This document shows, in pieces, positions 7,462-12,871 of a DNA stretch of 15,289 bases. Where the stretch lies: positions 1-15,289 of the forward strand of contig CAZHOS010000022.1 of NCBI GenBank assembly GCA_964534605.1. The letters are read 5' to 3'. The translations under genes were made by a program, and so were the position numbers. The first letter of the stretch is position 1. Each line of letters starts with the position of its first letter. The notes under the pieces were generated by a model, which saw nothing but the letters and a program-made list of their open reading frames with translations, searched no databases and was not told the origin of the DNA. The stretch is from CAZHOS01 sp964534605. GTDB lineage: Bacteria; Patescibacteriota; Saccharimonadia; Saccharimonadales; VXPC01.

Positions 7462-7561
7462 NNNNNNNNNNNNNNNNNNNNNNNNNNNNNNNNNNNNNNN
7501 NNNNNNNNNNNNNNNNNNNNNNNNNNNNNNNNNNNNNNNNNNNNNNNNNNNNNNNNNNNNN
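7462..7561. other. assembly gap (100 N)
   Basis: Exactly 100 N, the conventional placeholder for an unknown gap length. It removes the end of trmH and the start of the membrane-protein gene, so the true spacing and any genes between them are unknown. Confidence 0.99.
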
Positions 7562-8049
7562 GCCGTGTAGAGACTCAGTGCGCAGGCCACAGAAATATTA
7601 AAGCTCTCCACAAAGCCGCTCATTGGGATATAAGCCAGATGGTCGGCCAACGACTCGGCCAGCTGACTAGCACCTTCGTGCTCGTTGCCCAGCAATATTG
7701 CCGTTGGCACCGAAAAGTCGATCTGATGGATCGGCACTGCACCAGGCTTAAGCGTTGTCACAACCACTTGGTAGCCCTGCTGCTTCAGCGCATTTAGGCA
7801 CGTAGCGGTATCCTGCCACTTATGGACATCTAGCCACTTCGTCGCTCCGGATGATGTCCGCTTGCCCTTGTAGTATTTTGCTCCGGTACGCTCAATAATA
7901 TGTACGTCCTGACACCCAAACGCCTCTGCACTACGAATACAAGCATTAGAATTGCCAGTATCCTCTACGTGCTCCAGCACCGGCAGCAGGTTGTGTGTCC
8001 TGCCAGCAACGACGGATTCTACCTTTTTGATACGCTTGTTGGTCGGCAT
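7562..8049 (-). CDS. trmH: TrmH-family tRNA (guanosine-2'-O)-methyltransferase, 3' end lost in gap
   Basis: SPOUT-class enzyme expected to methylate a ribose in tRNA (G18 for TrmH proper) using S-adenosylmethionine. The 162 visible codons show the three SpoU motifs: VEDTGNSNACIRSAEAFG (motif 1, with the N...R pair), ILLGNEHEG (motif 2) and IPMSGFVESFNISVACAL (motif 3, part of the trefoil knot). E. coli TrmH has 229 residues, so the C-terminal extension is probably in the gap. Motif 3 has FVESFN where SLN is usual. The start at 8049 is chosen because the Shine-Dalgarno AGAGGAG lies about 6 bases before this ATG and a TATACT box (8074-8069) lies upstream. A longer frame starting at 8115 would be translated through that promoter. 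Confidence 0.92.
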
Positions 8050-8068
8050 AAATACTCCTCTTGCGTCT

Positions 8069-8074
8069 AGTATA
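8069..8074 (-). promoter_or_regulatory. trmH -10 box (TATACT)
   Basis: The minus-strand TATACT places the start site near 8062 and gives a leader of about 13 bases that includes the Shine-Dalgarno AGAGGAG. The -35 position (about 8092-8097) reads AGTAAT, a poor match. The 10-base block TAGTATAACA (8068-8077) is an exact reverse complement of the block at the opposite promoter (8101-8110). Confidence 0.6.
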
Positions 8075-8080
8075 ACATTT

Positions 8081-8109
8081 TTGATATTTTTATTACTAAG
8101 TGTTATACT
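8081..8109 (+). promoter_or_regulatory. promoter of the 354-aa gene (TTGATA-N17-TATACT)
   Basis: TTGATA (8081-8086) and TATACT (8104-8109) each match consensus at 5 of 6 positions, with a 17-base spacer. The start site would be near 8116, six bases before the ATG at 8122, so the leader is too short for a Shine-Dalgarno sequence. It is divergent from the trmH promoter. Confidence 0.75.
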
Positions 8110-8121
8110 ATTCATCTGATT

Positions 8122-9186
8122 ATGAAAGCTACTTATGAAGATCCTTACGATAAAGCTCGACGCCTCAGAACCGAGAGGCTTGTTTGTGCGTTAGGAAGAT
8201 CTACTAGTATTGATTACAGAACGCCAATAAAGTATGTGGACCCAGAAATGTCTGAGCAGTATATAGAGCACTTTTCGAAATCTGAACAAGAATACGCCAA
8301 CGTACTGTCTTCCATAGACCCAGACCACCCCCTGTTAGAAATAGCCACAGACCACATGCTCAGTCGACTATACCAAGACCCTTATCTTTTTGAAGACAAG
8401 GACGATGATTCTCTGTGGGAGGACTCACCTAAAAATAACATTCTGACAATGCTACTTGCGACTATCGCGTGCCACGCCAAAGAAATGGTTTGCGACAAGG
8501 TGGATAATCCCCGGGAATTCTCGGCCACAAAAGTAAAAGAACTACGTGATCAAATTATGGACAACCTTGACTACAGACAGCTACCAAAAGCGCAGCAAAA
8601 TACAGAAGACATACCTTTGGTCTCTGTAGAGGTTATGGATCCAGAAGATACAAATAAACTAATAGCCACTCCTGCCCTCGACTATAGCATTTTGGCTCTT
8701 GATTGCGATCAGTCAAAGGTACGACCCTTCATAGACGACCTGCTGCTATACTCCCTAGATTTCATGAACAACATACCCCAATACCAACAAGACAGCTTGG
8801 ACGATGATCAATTAGTTAATATACGGGAAGAGAAAATAGACTTACCTAATCAAGAAGACCGTATTGTGGACGCATTAATAGCACCGTTCGAAGCTTCTAC
8901 TACAGTAGAGAATGCCGAGGCGAGTGACAGACCAGGCAGTCTTATACTAGAGCTACCCGACCCTAGCTCGGATCAGTATTCCAGGATGATCGCGCAGAGA
9001 GCATCAGCAAGATACCAAAAAAAGCGAGTGAGTGGAGGCAACGAAGCAGGACTCGAGGATACAACTTCACCTCAAGAAAAAACCGCCATATCGTTCATAG
9101 ATTCCATAAAAAAAGCCATCCGAAACATGAGTAATAGGCGTACGGACATCGAAGATAAAGCCAACCGCTGGATGCCTTTCACCTAA
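8122..9186 (+). CDS. unrecognised soluble acidic protein (354 aa)
   Basis: No family is recognised. The protein has no signal peptide or membrane segment. It begins with a charged helix-like region (DPYDKARRLRTERL), has Asp/Glu-rich central segments (about 85-110 and 215-245), and ends in a basic, Ser-rich tail (about 290-354) with KKAIRNMSNRR. The few cysteines are scattered (for example C22, and one each in IACHAKEMVC and LDCDQ) and form no obvious metal site. The mid-region LLATIACHAKEMV could form a buried helix. Promoter, frame length and codon use support a real gene. It has its own promoter, is divergent from trmH and converges on the next gene with only 38 bases between stops. It may be specific to this lineage. 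Confidence 0.85.
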   Translation: MKATYEDPYDKARRLRTERLVCALGRSTSIDYRTPIKYVDPEMSEQYIEHFSKSEQEYANVLSSIDPDHPLLEIATDHMLSRLYQDPYLFEDKDDDSLWEDSPKNNILTMLLATIACHAKEMVCDKVDNPREFSATKVKELRDQIMDNLDYRQLPKAQQNTEDIPLVSVEVMDPEDTNKLIATPALDYSILALDCDQSKVRPFIDDLLLYSLDFMNNIPQYQQDSLDDDQLVNIREEKIDLPNQEDRIVDALIAPFEASTTVENAEASDRPGSLILELPDPSSDQYSRMIAQRASARYQKKRVSGGNEAGLEDTTSPQEKTAISFIDSIKKAIRNMSNRRTDIEDKANRWMPFT

Positions 9187-9224
9187 AACCCACCTAAACT
9201 ACCGGGATTTCTGCATGATGATAC

Positions 9225-10232
9225 TCAATCTGTAGTATATGTGATATACAGATCCCTTGTGTCCGGCTTGCTGTTTCGCATTGCTCTTTCATGGGATGAG
9301 TGGCTTGGATCATGCATAGTATCGAGCATATCTGTCATGTCTAGCTGTTCCTGTTTAAGGCCAAATTTATTCATGCCCTCTACGATATCTCTGGTAACTA
9401 TGCCCTTGAAGTCAGCGTGCCACATGTCGCTCTCGTCATGCGGGTCACCTTCTGACCACCTGGGATTAGATACGTTTTCAAGAAACCCGTCCTCATACCA
9501 CCCAGGCACATGACCCTCCATGGCCTCTTTTGAGTCAAAGTGTTTTACAAAGTCTTGCGCCTCGATTGCAGTTCTTAGCCTCAAGCTGACAGACGATACA
9601 TCAGTCTCACCGTAATGAGATAGGGCTTCACCAAGGGCGTTCTCAAAAAAAGAAACAGGCCTGTCTTCGGGGCCAAACTTATACCTTGTCTGACCTACGG
9701 TTTGCCCAGGCCTCGTAAGGTGCATAAAGCCAATGATCGTCCGCCCGTCTGTAGTCTTAAATTCTATATTCAGGTCTCCACAGTCAGCTAAGCGCCTCCC
9801 TAGTGCTCGTACGCCTTTAGAGCTATCCGCAAAGAAAGCATTAAAACCTTTTGCTTCTTTCCAGCCTTCTGGGTTTACGCCTGCCACACCTTCTACGACA
9901 TAGTCGTCAAACTCATCGTCAAAACCAACCTCATTCCCCGTAACTGCAATTGTGATTGCCTCTTCAGGCTTTATGTCTAGCTCTTTATAGGCAACTAGTG
10001 TGTTCTTTTCTGGGCAGCTTATTTCTGCATATTGTTGGTAGTCGTCTGGGCTGAGGGGCCTTAGACTACACTGCTCCCTACAATACCGTGTCGCCGCATC
10101 TCGTTCTTTTTCTCCTGCGACTCTACTAAATTCAGTGCAGCAACGAACAACTACATTCCCAATACCATTTAACTTAGTGATTGCTGAACGTGATGATTCG
10201 CCCACGGGCTTAACGACAATTTTTTCATTCAT
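9225..10232 (-). CDS. probable divergent laccase-domain (YfiH/PgeF-like) protein (335 aa)
   Basis: The middle and C-terminal regions follow the YfiH/PgeF plan (purine nucleoside phosphorylase-type enzymes once called multicopper polyphenol oxidases). FNAFFADSSKGVRALGRRLADC (129-151, given here as a motif region) corresponds to DALVT...TADC with C151. IGFMHLTRPG (167-176, H171) takes the place of the HAGWRG motif. Residues 273-330, ending in SSHERA...TRDLYITY, mirror the family's C-terminal Cys/FFSYRR region. The family's first zinc-ligand His (QVHG) has no obvious counterpart, and C151-H171 is three residues longer than in E. coli YfiH. The N-terminal 75 residues contain five cysteines (C31, C32, C51, C55, C73) and match nothing I know. 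The homology rests on pattern alone. A TATAAT box 10 bases upstream supports the start. Confidence 0.6.
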   Translation of the reverse strand: MNEKIVVKPVGESSRSAITKLNGIGNVVVRCCTEFSRVAGEKERDAATRYCREQCSLRPLSPDDYQQYAEISCPEKNTLVAYKELDIKPEEAITIAVTGNEVGFDDEFDDYVVEGVAGVNPEGWKEAKGFNAFFADSSKGVRALGRRLADCGDLNIEFKTTDGRTIIGFMHLTRPGQTVGQTRYKFGPEDRPVSFFENALGEALSHYGETDVSSVSLRLRTAIEAQDFVKHFDSKEAMEGHVPGWYEDGFLENVSNPRWSEGDPHDESDMWHADFKGIVTRDIVEGMNKFGLKQEQLDMTDMLDTMHDPSHSSHERAMRNSKPDTRDLYITYTTD

Positions 10233-10242
10233 TATAGGAGAA

Positions 10243-10248
10243 ATTATA
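10243..10248 (-). promoter_or_regulatory. -10 box of the laccase-domain gene (TATAAT), near-leaderless
   Basis: A perfect TATAAT on the minus strand is followed by ten bases and the ATG at 10232, so the predicted leader is about 4 bases. No good -35 is visible and there is no Shine-Dalgarno. Confidence 0.65.
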
Positions 10249-10282
10249 CCTTATTGACTGGACTCTTAATAATTTTATGGCA

Positions 10283-10324
10283 TAAAAGCGAAACCGCTCT
10301 GCAGACAAAGTCCACAGAGCGGTT
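10283..10324 (-). terminator. terminator of the small gap-split gene
   Basis: Arms AACCGCTCTG (10292-10301) and CAGAGCGGTT (10315-10324) pair perfectly around a 13-base loop. On the minus strand the stem is followed by TTTCGCTTTT, a moderately U-rich tail. It lies 27 bases after the stop at 10351, which supports the reading of that frame as a gene. Confidence 0.75.
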
Positions 10325-10350
10325 GTACGTGTTTGACGGGCTAGCTGACA

Positions 10351-10434
10351 CTACTCCGCCTCGCTAGAGGCGTCGTAGTCGGCCAAGATCTGCTGGATCA
10401 GGCCAAGCTCGATCGCGATCTGACCATCGCTGGG
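10351..10434 (-). CDS. C-terminal 27 codons of a small protein of unknown function, 5' part in gap
   Basis: The visible residues (PSDGQIAIELGLIQQ...ASSEAE) form an acidic, probably helical tail. They do not identify a family. Codon choice resembles neighbouring housekeeping genes, and a hairpin terminator follows the stop. On the other side of the gap the minus strand offers no ATG before the gap edge, and an in-frame stop lies at about 10594-10596 if the 100-N length were literal, so the start is probably inside the gap. A weak TTG at 10563 cannot be excluded. Because the gap length is arbitrary, the two sides should not be joined into one reading frame. Confidence 0.5.
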   Translation of the reverse strand, partial: PSDGQIAIELGLIQQILADYDASSEAE

Positions 10435-10534
10435 NNNNNNNNNNNNNNNNNNNNNNNNNNNNNNNNNNNNNNNNNNNNNNNNNNNNNNNNNNNNNNNNNN
10501 NNNNNNNNNNNNNNNNNNNNNNNNNNNNNNNNNN
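10435..10534. other. assembly gap (100 N)
   Basis: Exactly 100 N, a placeholder for an unknown length. The flanking sequence on the right is rich in short inverted repeats, which may have contributed to the failure to close it. Confidence 0.99.
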
Positions 10535-10690
10535 ATAGCCGTGTTGTACACGTACGAGAGCAATTTGCTCTTGATATATATAATATACTTTATTTATAAA
10601 AAGTCAATCATATTTTTATTATTAACTCTTTAATTATCTTTTTGTAAAAATAATATTTACAATAAATATGTTCTATACTAGAATACTTTT
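10535..10690. promoter_or_regulatory. AT-rich divergent regulatory region with two inverted repeats
   Basis: No coding frame is seen. Next to the gap lies AGAGCAA-T-TTGCTCT (10557-10571), a perfect 7-bp dyad that could be an operator or a leader hairpin for the leftward small gene. From about 10573 the sequence is almost pure A/T and has several minus-strand -10-like hexamers. TTGTAAA (10642-10648) and TTTACAA (10656-10662), spaced 7 bases apart, form a second dyad centred about 34 bases before the predicted start site of the TrmB-like gene, a typical operator position. Confidence 0.55.
10674..10679 (+). promoter_or_regulatory. -10 box of the TrmB-like regulator gene (TATACT)
   Basis: TATACT is followed by 11 bases and the ATG at 10691, so the predicted leader is about 5 bases. 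No -35 hexamer lies at 16-18 bases; the -35 zone is occupied by the TTGTAAA-N7-TTTACAA dyad. This suggests either activation by a regulator or a UP-like A/T tract. Confidence 0.6.
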
Positions 10691-11470
10691 ATGGATCTAA
10701 CCACTTTATGTAAAATCGGACTTTCACAGCCTCAAGCACTCGCTTACCGTGCACTGGCAAGTAAAAACGGACTTACCCCGCCACAGCTAGCTAAGTTAAT
10801 CGGCGAAAGTCGCGCTAACTCCTACGCGATATTAAGTAAGCTGATGGACCTAGATATCGCCTACCGCGAAGACGAACAAAAGAAGTATAGATACTATGCT
10901 CATAGCCCCGAAAAGCTAGAGTCGCTAGTGCTGCAACAAATTAGCGAGCAACAAAAATCACTCAAAAAACTACGCAAGAAAATGCCAGAGATGCTCAGCG
11001 CTTATAACGACACATCAGCAAAGCCAAAAGTAAAGATCAGCTCTGGCAAAGAAGACCTGGCGGCGCTCTACCAGGAACAAACCGTCCAGAACGACCGATA
11101 TATCCGTCTTATTCGCAGCACAGAAGACATAAAGTTCTTTGGCTACAATAATATGAAGGACCTCCGTCATCTGGCCATCAATAACAAAAAGCGCCGCTAC
11201 GGCATCACTCCGCACAAACCACTCACCGACCAGCTATTAGACGACAGGTCCGACTCTAGGACGGCCCTAAAGCGAACCTGGATACCAGAAGATAGCTACA
11301 CTGCGCCTGTCGAGTGGGCGGTATCTGGCGATCAGTTGCAGGTGATTGTCTTCAGGGACCAGGGCTACGCTGTAACCATAGATCACCCAGAAATAGCCGA
11401 AAGCTTCCGTCAAATCTTCGACCTAACCAGAAATAGCATCAATAGTGCAGAAATTACTACAAATAATTAA
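10691..11470 (+). CDS. TrmB-like transcriptional regulator (259 aa)
   Basis: Residues 1-75 form a winged helix-turn-helix of the TrmB type: LGLSQ-like opening (IGLSQPQALAYRAL), then TPPQLAKLIGESRANSYAILSKLMDL as helix-turn-helix and a wing YRYYAHSPEKL. A coiled-coil linker follows at about 80-107 (LQQISEQQKSLKKLRKK). The C-terminal domain (about 113-250) resembles the TrmB effector/PLD-like domain and ends with the typical strand pattern WAVSGDQLQVIVFRDQGYAVTIDHPEIAESFRQIFD. TrmB proteins are sugar-responsive in archaea; in CPR bacteria the ligand is unknown. The gene is monocistronic. A dyad in its own promoter suggests autoregulation, and related dyads occur at msrA and the 6030 gene. Confidence 0.88.
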   Translation: MDLTTLCKIGLSQPQALAYRALASKNGLTPPQLAKLIGESRANSYAILSKLMDLDIAYREDEQKKYRYYAHSPEKLESLVLQQISEQQKSLKKLRKKMPEMLSAYNDTSAKPKVKISSGKEDLAALYQEQTVQNDRYIRLIRSTEDIKFFGYNNMKDLRHLAINNKKRRYGITPHKPLTDQLLDDRSDSRTALKRTWIPEDSYTAPVEWAVSGDQLQVIVFRDQGYAVTIDHPEIAESFRQIFDLTRNSINSAEITTNN

Positions 11471-11490
11471 TCTTACAAAAACTATCAATA

Positions 11491-11511
11491 AACCCAGATT
11501 CACTCTGGGTT
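11491..11511. terminator. terminator of the TrmB-like gene
   Basis: AACCCAGA (11491-11498) pairs with TCTGGGTT (11504-11511) around a 5-base loop, followed by TGTT on the plus strand, 20 bases after the stop. On the minus strand it is followed by TATTG, so it can also act on transcripts leaving rpoD. Confidence 0.7.
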
Positions 11512-11515
11512 TGTT

Positions 11516-11534
11516 CATCCCGCTCTGAGGGATG
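11516..11534. repeat. short stem-loop (CATCCC/GGGATG)
   Basis: CATCCC (11516-11521) pairs with GGGATG (11529-11534) around a 7-base loop. It is the second of four successive stems between the converging genes. The flanking word GTTCATCC occurs on both sides (11513-11520 and 11535-11542). Confidence 0.5.
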
Positions 11535-11540
11535 GTTCAT

Positions 11541-11566
11541 CCGGGAAAACCACCTGGTTTTCCCGG
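11541..11566. terminator. strong 12-bp stem-loop between convergent genes
   Basis: CCGGGAAAACCA (11541-11552) and TGGTTTTCCCGG (11555-11566) pair perfectly with a two-base centre. There is no T-run beyond the stem on either side, so it may act as a transcript-end stabiliser or a factor-dependent stop rather than a classic terminator. Confidence 0.6.
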
Positions 11567-11570
11567 CATC

Positions 11571-11597
11571 TAAGGAAGGGAAATCACCCCTTCCTTA
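11571..11597 (-). terminator. stem-loop directly after the rpoD stop
   Basis: TAAGGAAGGG (11571-11580) pairs with CCCTTCCTTA (11588-11597) around a 7-base loop, four bases after the rpoD stop codon. It is the first structure met by transcripts leaving rpoD; no T-run follows it directly. Confidence 0.6.
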
Positions 11598-11601
11598 AGC
11601 G

Positions 11602-12846
11602 TTATTTTATGTAGTCCATCATACGCTTACTATCCTTATGCTTACGCAACTTAGCCAAAGCCTTGGCCTCGATTTGCCTAATGCGCTCGCGCGTAACCTG
11701 GAACTCTTGACCGACTTCTTCTAGCGTGTGGTTCTTGCCGTCATCTAAGCCAAAACGCATGCGAATAATTTTTTGTTCGCGCTCGCTCAGTCCTGCGAGT
11801 AGTAGCGTTACGTGCTCTTTAAGGAGCTGCGTTGTAGCCGATTCCTCGGGGGTGACGGTATCTTCGTCCTCGATAAAGTCACCAAGCACAGAGTCTTCCT
11901 CGTCGTCGCGCACGGCCTGATCCAGGCTGTGGATGTCCTGCTTGATCTTCATTATGTGCTCGACCTTGTCGATCTCTATGTCCATCTCTTTGGCGATTTC
12001 CTCGTGCGTAGGCTCACGGTTAAGCTCTTGCGCCAAACGACGCTGAGTACGTAGCAATTTGTTGATCGTCTCGACCATATGTACTGGGATACGAATTGTT
12101 CTAGCCTGGTCGGCAATGGCGCGTGTGATCGCCTGTCGGATCCACCACGTAGCGTAGGTGGAGAACTTAAAGCCTTTGTCTGGTTCGAACTTCTCGACAG
12201 CACGTAGTAAACCGGTGTTGCCCTCTTGTATGAGGTCTAGCAGGTCTAGTCCGCGGCCGACATAGCGCTTGGCAATACTGACAACCAGACGCATGTTGGC
12301 CTCAGCCATCTTGTCTTTAGCGCGTCTCTCGCCGCTTTTGACCCTATAGGCAAGCTCTAGCTCCTCTTCGGGAGTTAGCAGTGGAATCTTACCGATTTCG
12401 CGTAAGTAGAGGCGCACGGAGTCGTCACTGATATCGTCCATGTAGACCTTCTCGTCGATCTTGATCTCTTCATCTTCTTCTTTTTCCCACTCGTCATTTA
12501 GATCCTTCTCGTCGGGCTCTTCCGGCATTATTACCTCGACACCTTCTTTGACCAGCATCTTTTGTAGCTTGTCTAGCATCTTGAGGTTAGCTGGCTTGTC
12601 GGGGATGTGCTTGGTGAGGTCGCCGTAGCGCACCATAGCCTCATCGCCACCAAGCTTGGCAACTTTGTCACGGATTTCTTCTAGTTCTTTTTTGGTAAGT
12701 TTTAGTGCTTTAACGTCGGTCTTAGCAGCTTTTGCATTGGGTTTTTTTGTCTCTGGCTTGGCCTTGGCTTTCTTGGCGGGGGCTGGCTTGGCCTTTTTGG
12801 CGGCTTTTGGCTTTGGTTTGTCGGCGGGCTTCTTAGCTCTAGGCAT
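11602..12846 (-). CDS. rpoD: primary RNA polymerase sigma factor (sigma-70/RpoD, 414 aa)
   Basis: Housekeeping sigma factor that directs RNA polymerase to -10/-35 promoters like those in this window. Residues 1-43 are a Lys/Ala/Pro-rich disordered tail; a region 1.1-like helical segment (about 45-110) and an acidic stretch (108-132) follow. Region 1.2 is at 141-175 (DDSVRLYLREIGKIPLLT), region 2 at about 178-250 (NMRLVVSIAKRY, DLIQEGNTGLLRAVEKFE, and 2.3-2.4 FSTYATWWIRQAITRAIADQ), region 3 at 256-335 and region 4 at about 340-410, with the -35-binding helix-turn-helix TLEEVGQEFQVTRERIRQIE (374-393). All core regions are intact. The Shine-Dalgarno TAGGAGT lies about 5 bases before the ATG, and dnaG ends 25 bases upstream, so the two are co-transcribed. 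Confidence 0.98.
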   Translation of the reverse strand: MPRAKKPADKPKPKAAKKAKPAPAKKAKAKPETKKPNAKAAKTDVKALKLTKKELEEIRDKVAKLGGDEAMVRYGDLTKHIPDKPANLKMLDKLQKMLVKEGVEVIMPEEPDEKDLNDEWEKEEDEEIKIDEKVYMDDISDDSVRLYLREIGKIPLLTPEEELELAYRVKSGERRAKDKMAEANMRLVVSIAKRYVGRGLDLLDLIQEGNTGLLRAVEKFEPDKGFKFSTYATWWIRQAITRAIADQARTIRIPVHMVETINKLLRTQRRLAQELNREPTHEEIAKEMDIEIDKVEHIMKIKQDIHSLDQAVRDDEEDSVLGDFIEDEDTVTPEESATTQLLKEHVTLLLAGLSEREQKIIRMRFGLDDGKNHTLEEVGQEFQVTRERIRQIEAKALAKLRKHKDSKRMMDYIK

Positions 12847-12871
12847 AGATACTCCTAATGTACTTATAAAT

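Noticed and set aside
7342..7797. Plus-strand frame running across the first gap
   Set aside because: It exists only because N codons are read through. It is antisense to trmH and the membrane-protein gene, both of which show family motifs.
8049..8115. Longer trmH frame beginning at 8115
   Set aside because: The extra 22 residues would be encoded through the TATACT box and overlap the divergent promoter, while the ATG at 8049 has a proper Shine-Dalgarno and matches the family start.
9225..9227. UGA reassigned as glycine
   Set aside because: No internal UGA codons appear in the recognised genes, and a UGA fits as the natural end of the laccase-domain gene, so the standard bacterial code is adequate.
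12847..12871. Internal rpoD promoter (TATAAG near the dnaG stop)
   Set aside because: The -10 match is imperfect and no -35 lies at a workable distance; the Shine-Dalgarno and 25-base spacing fit co-transcription with dnaG.
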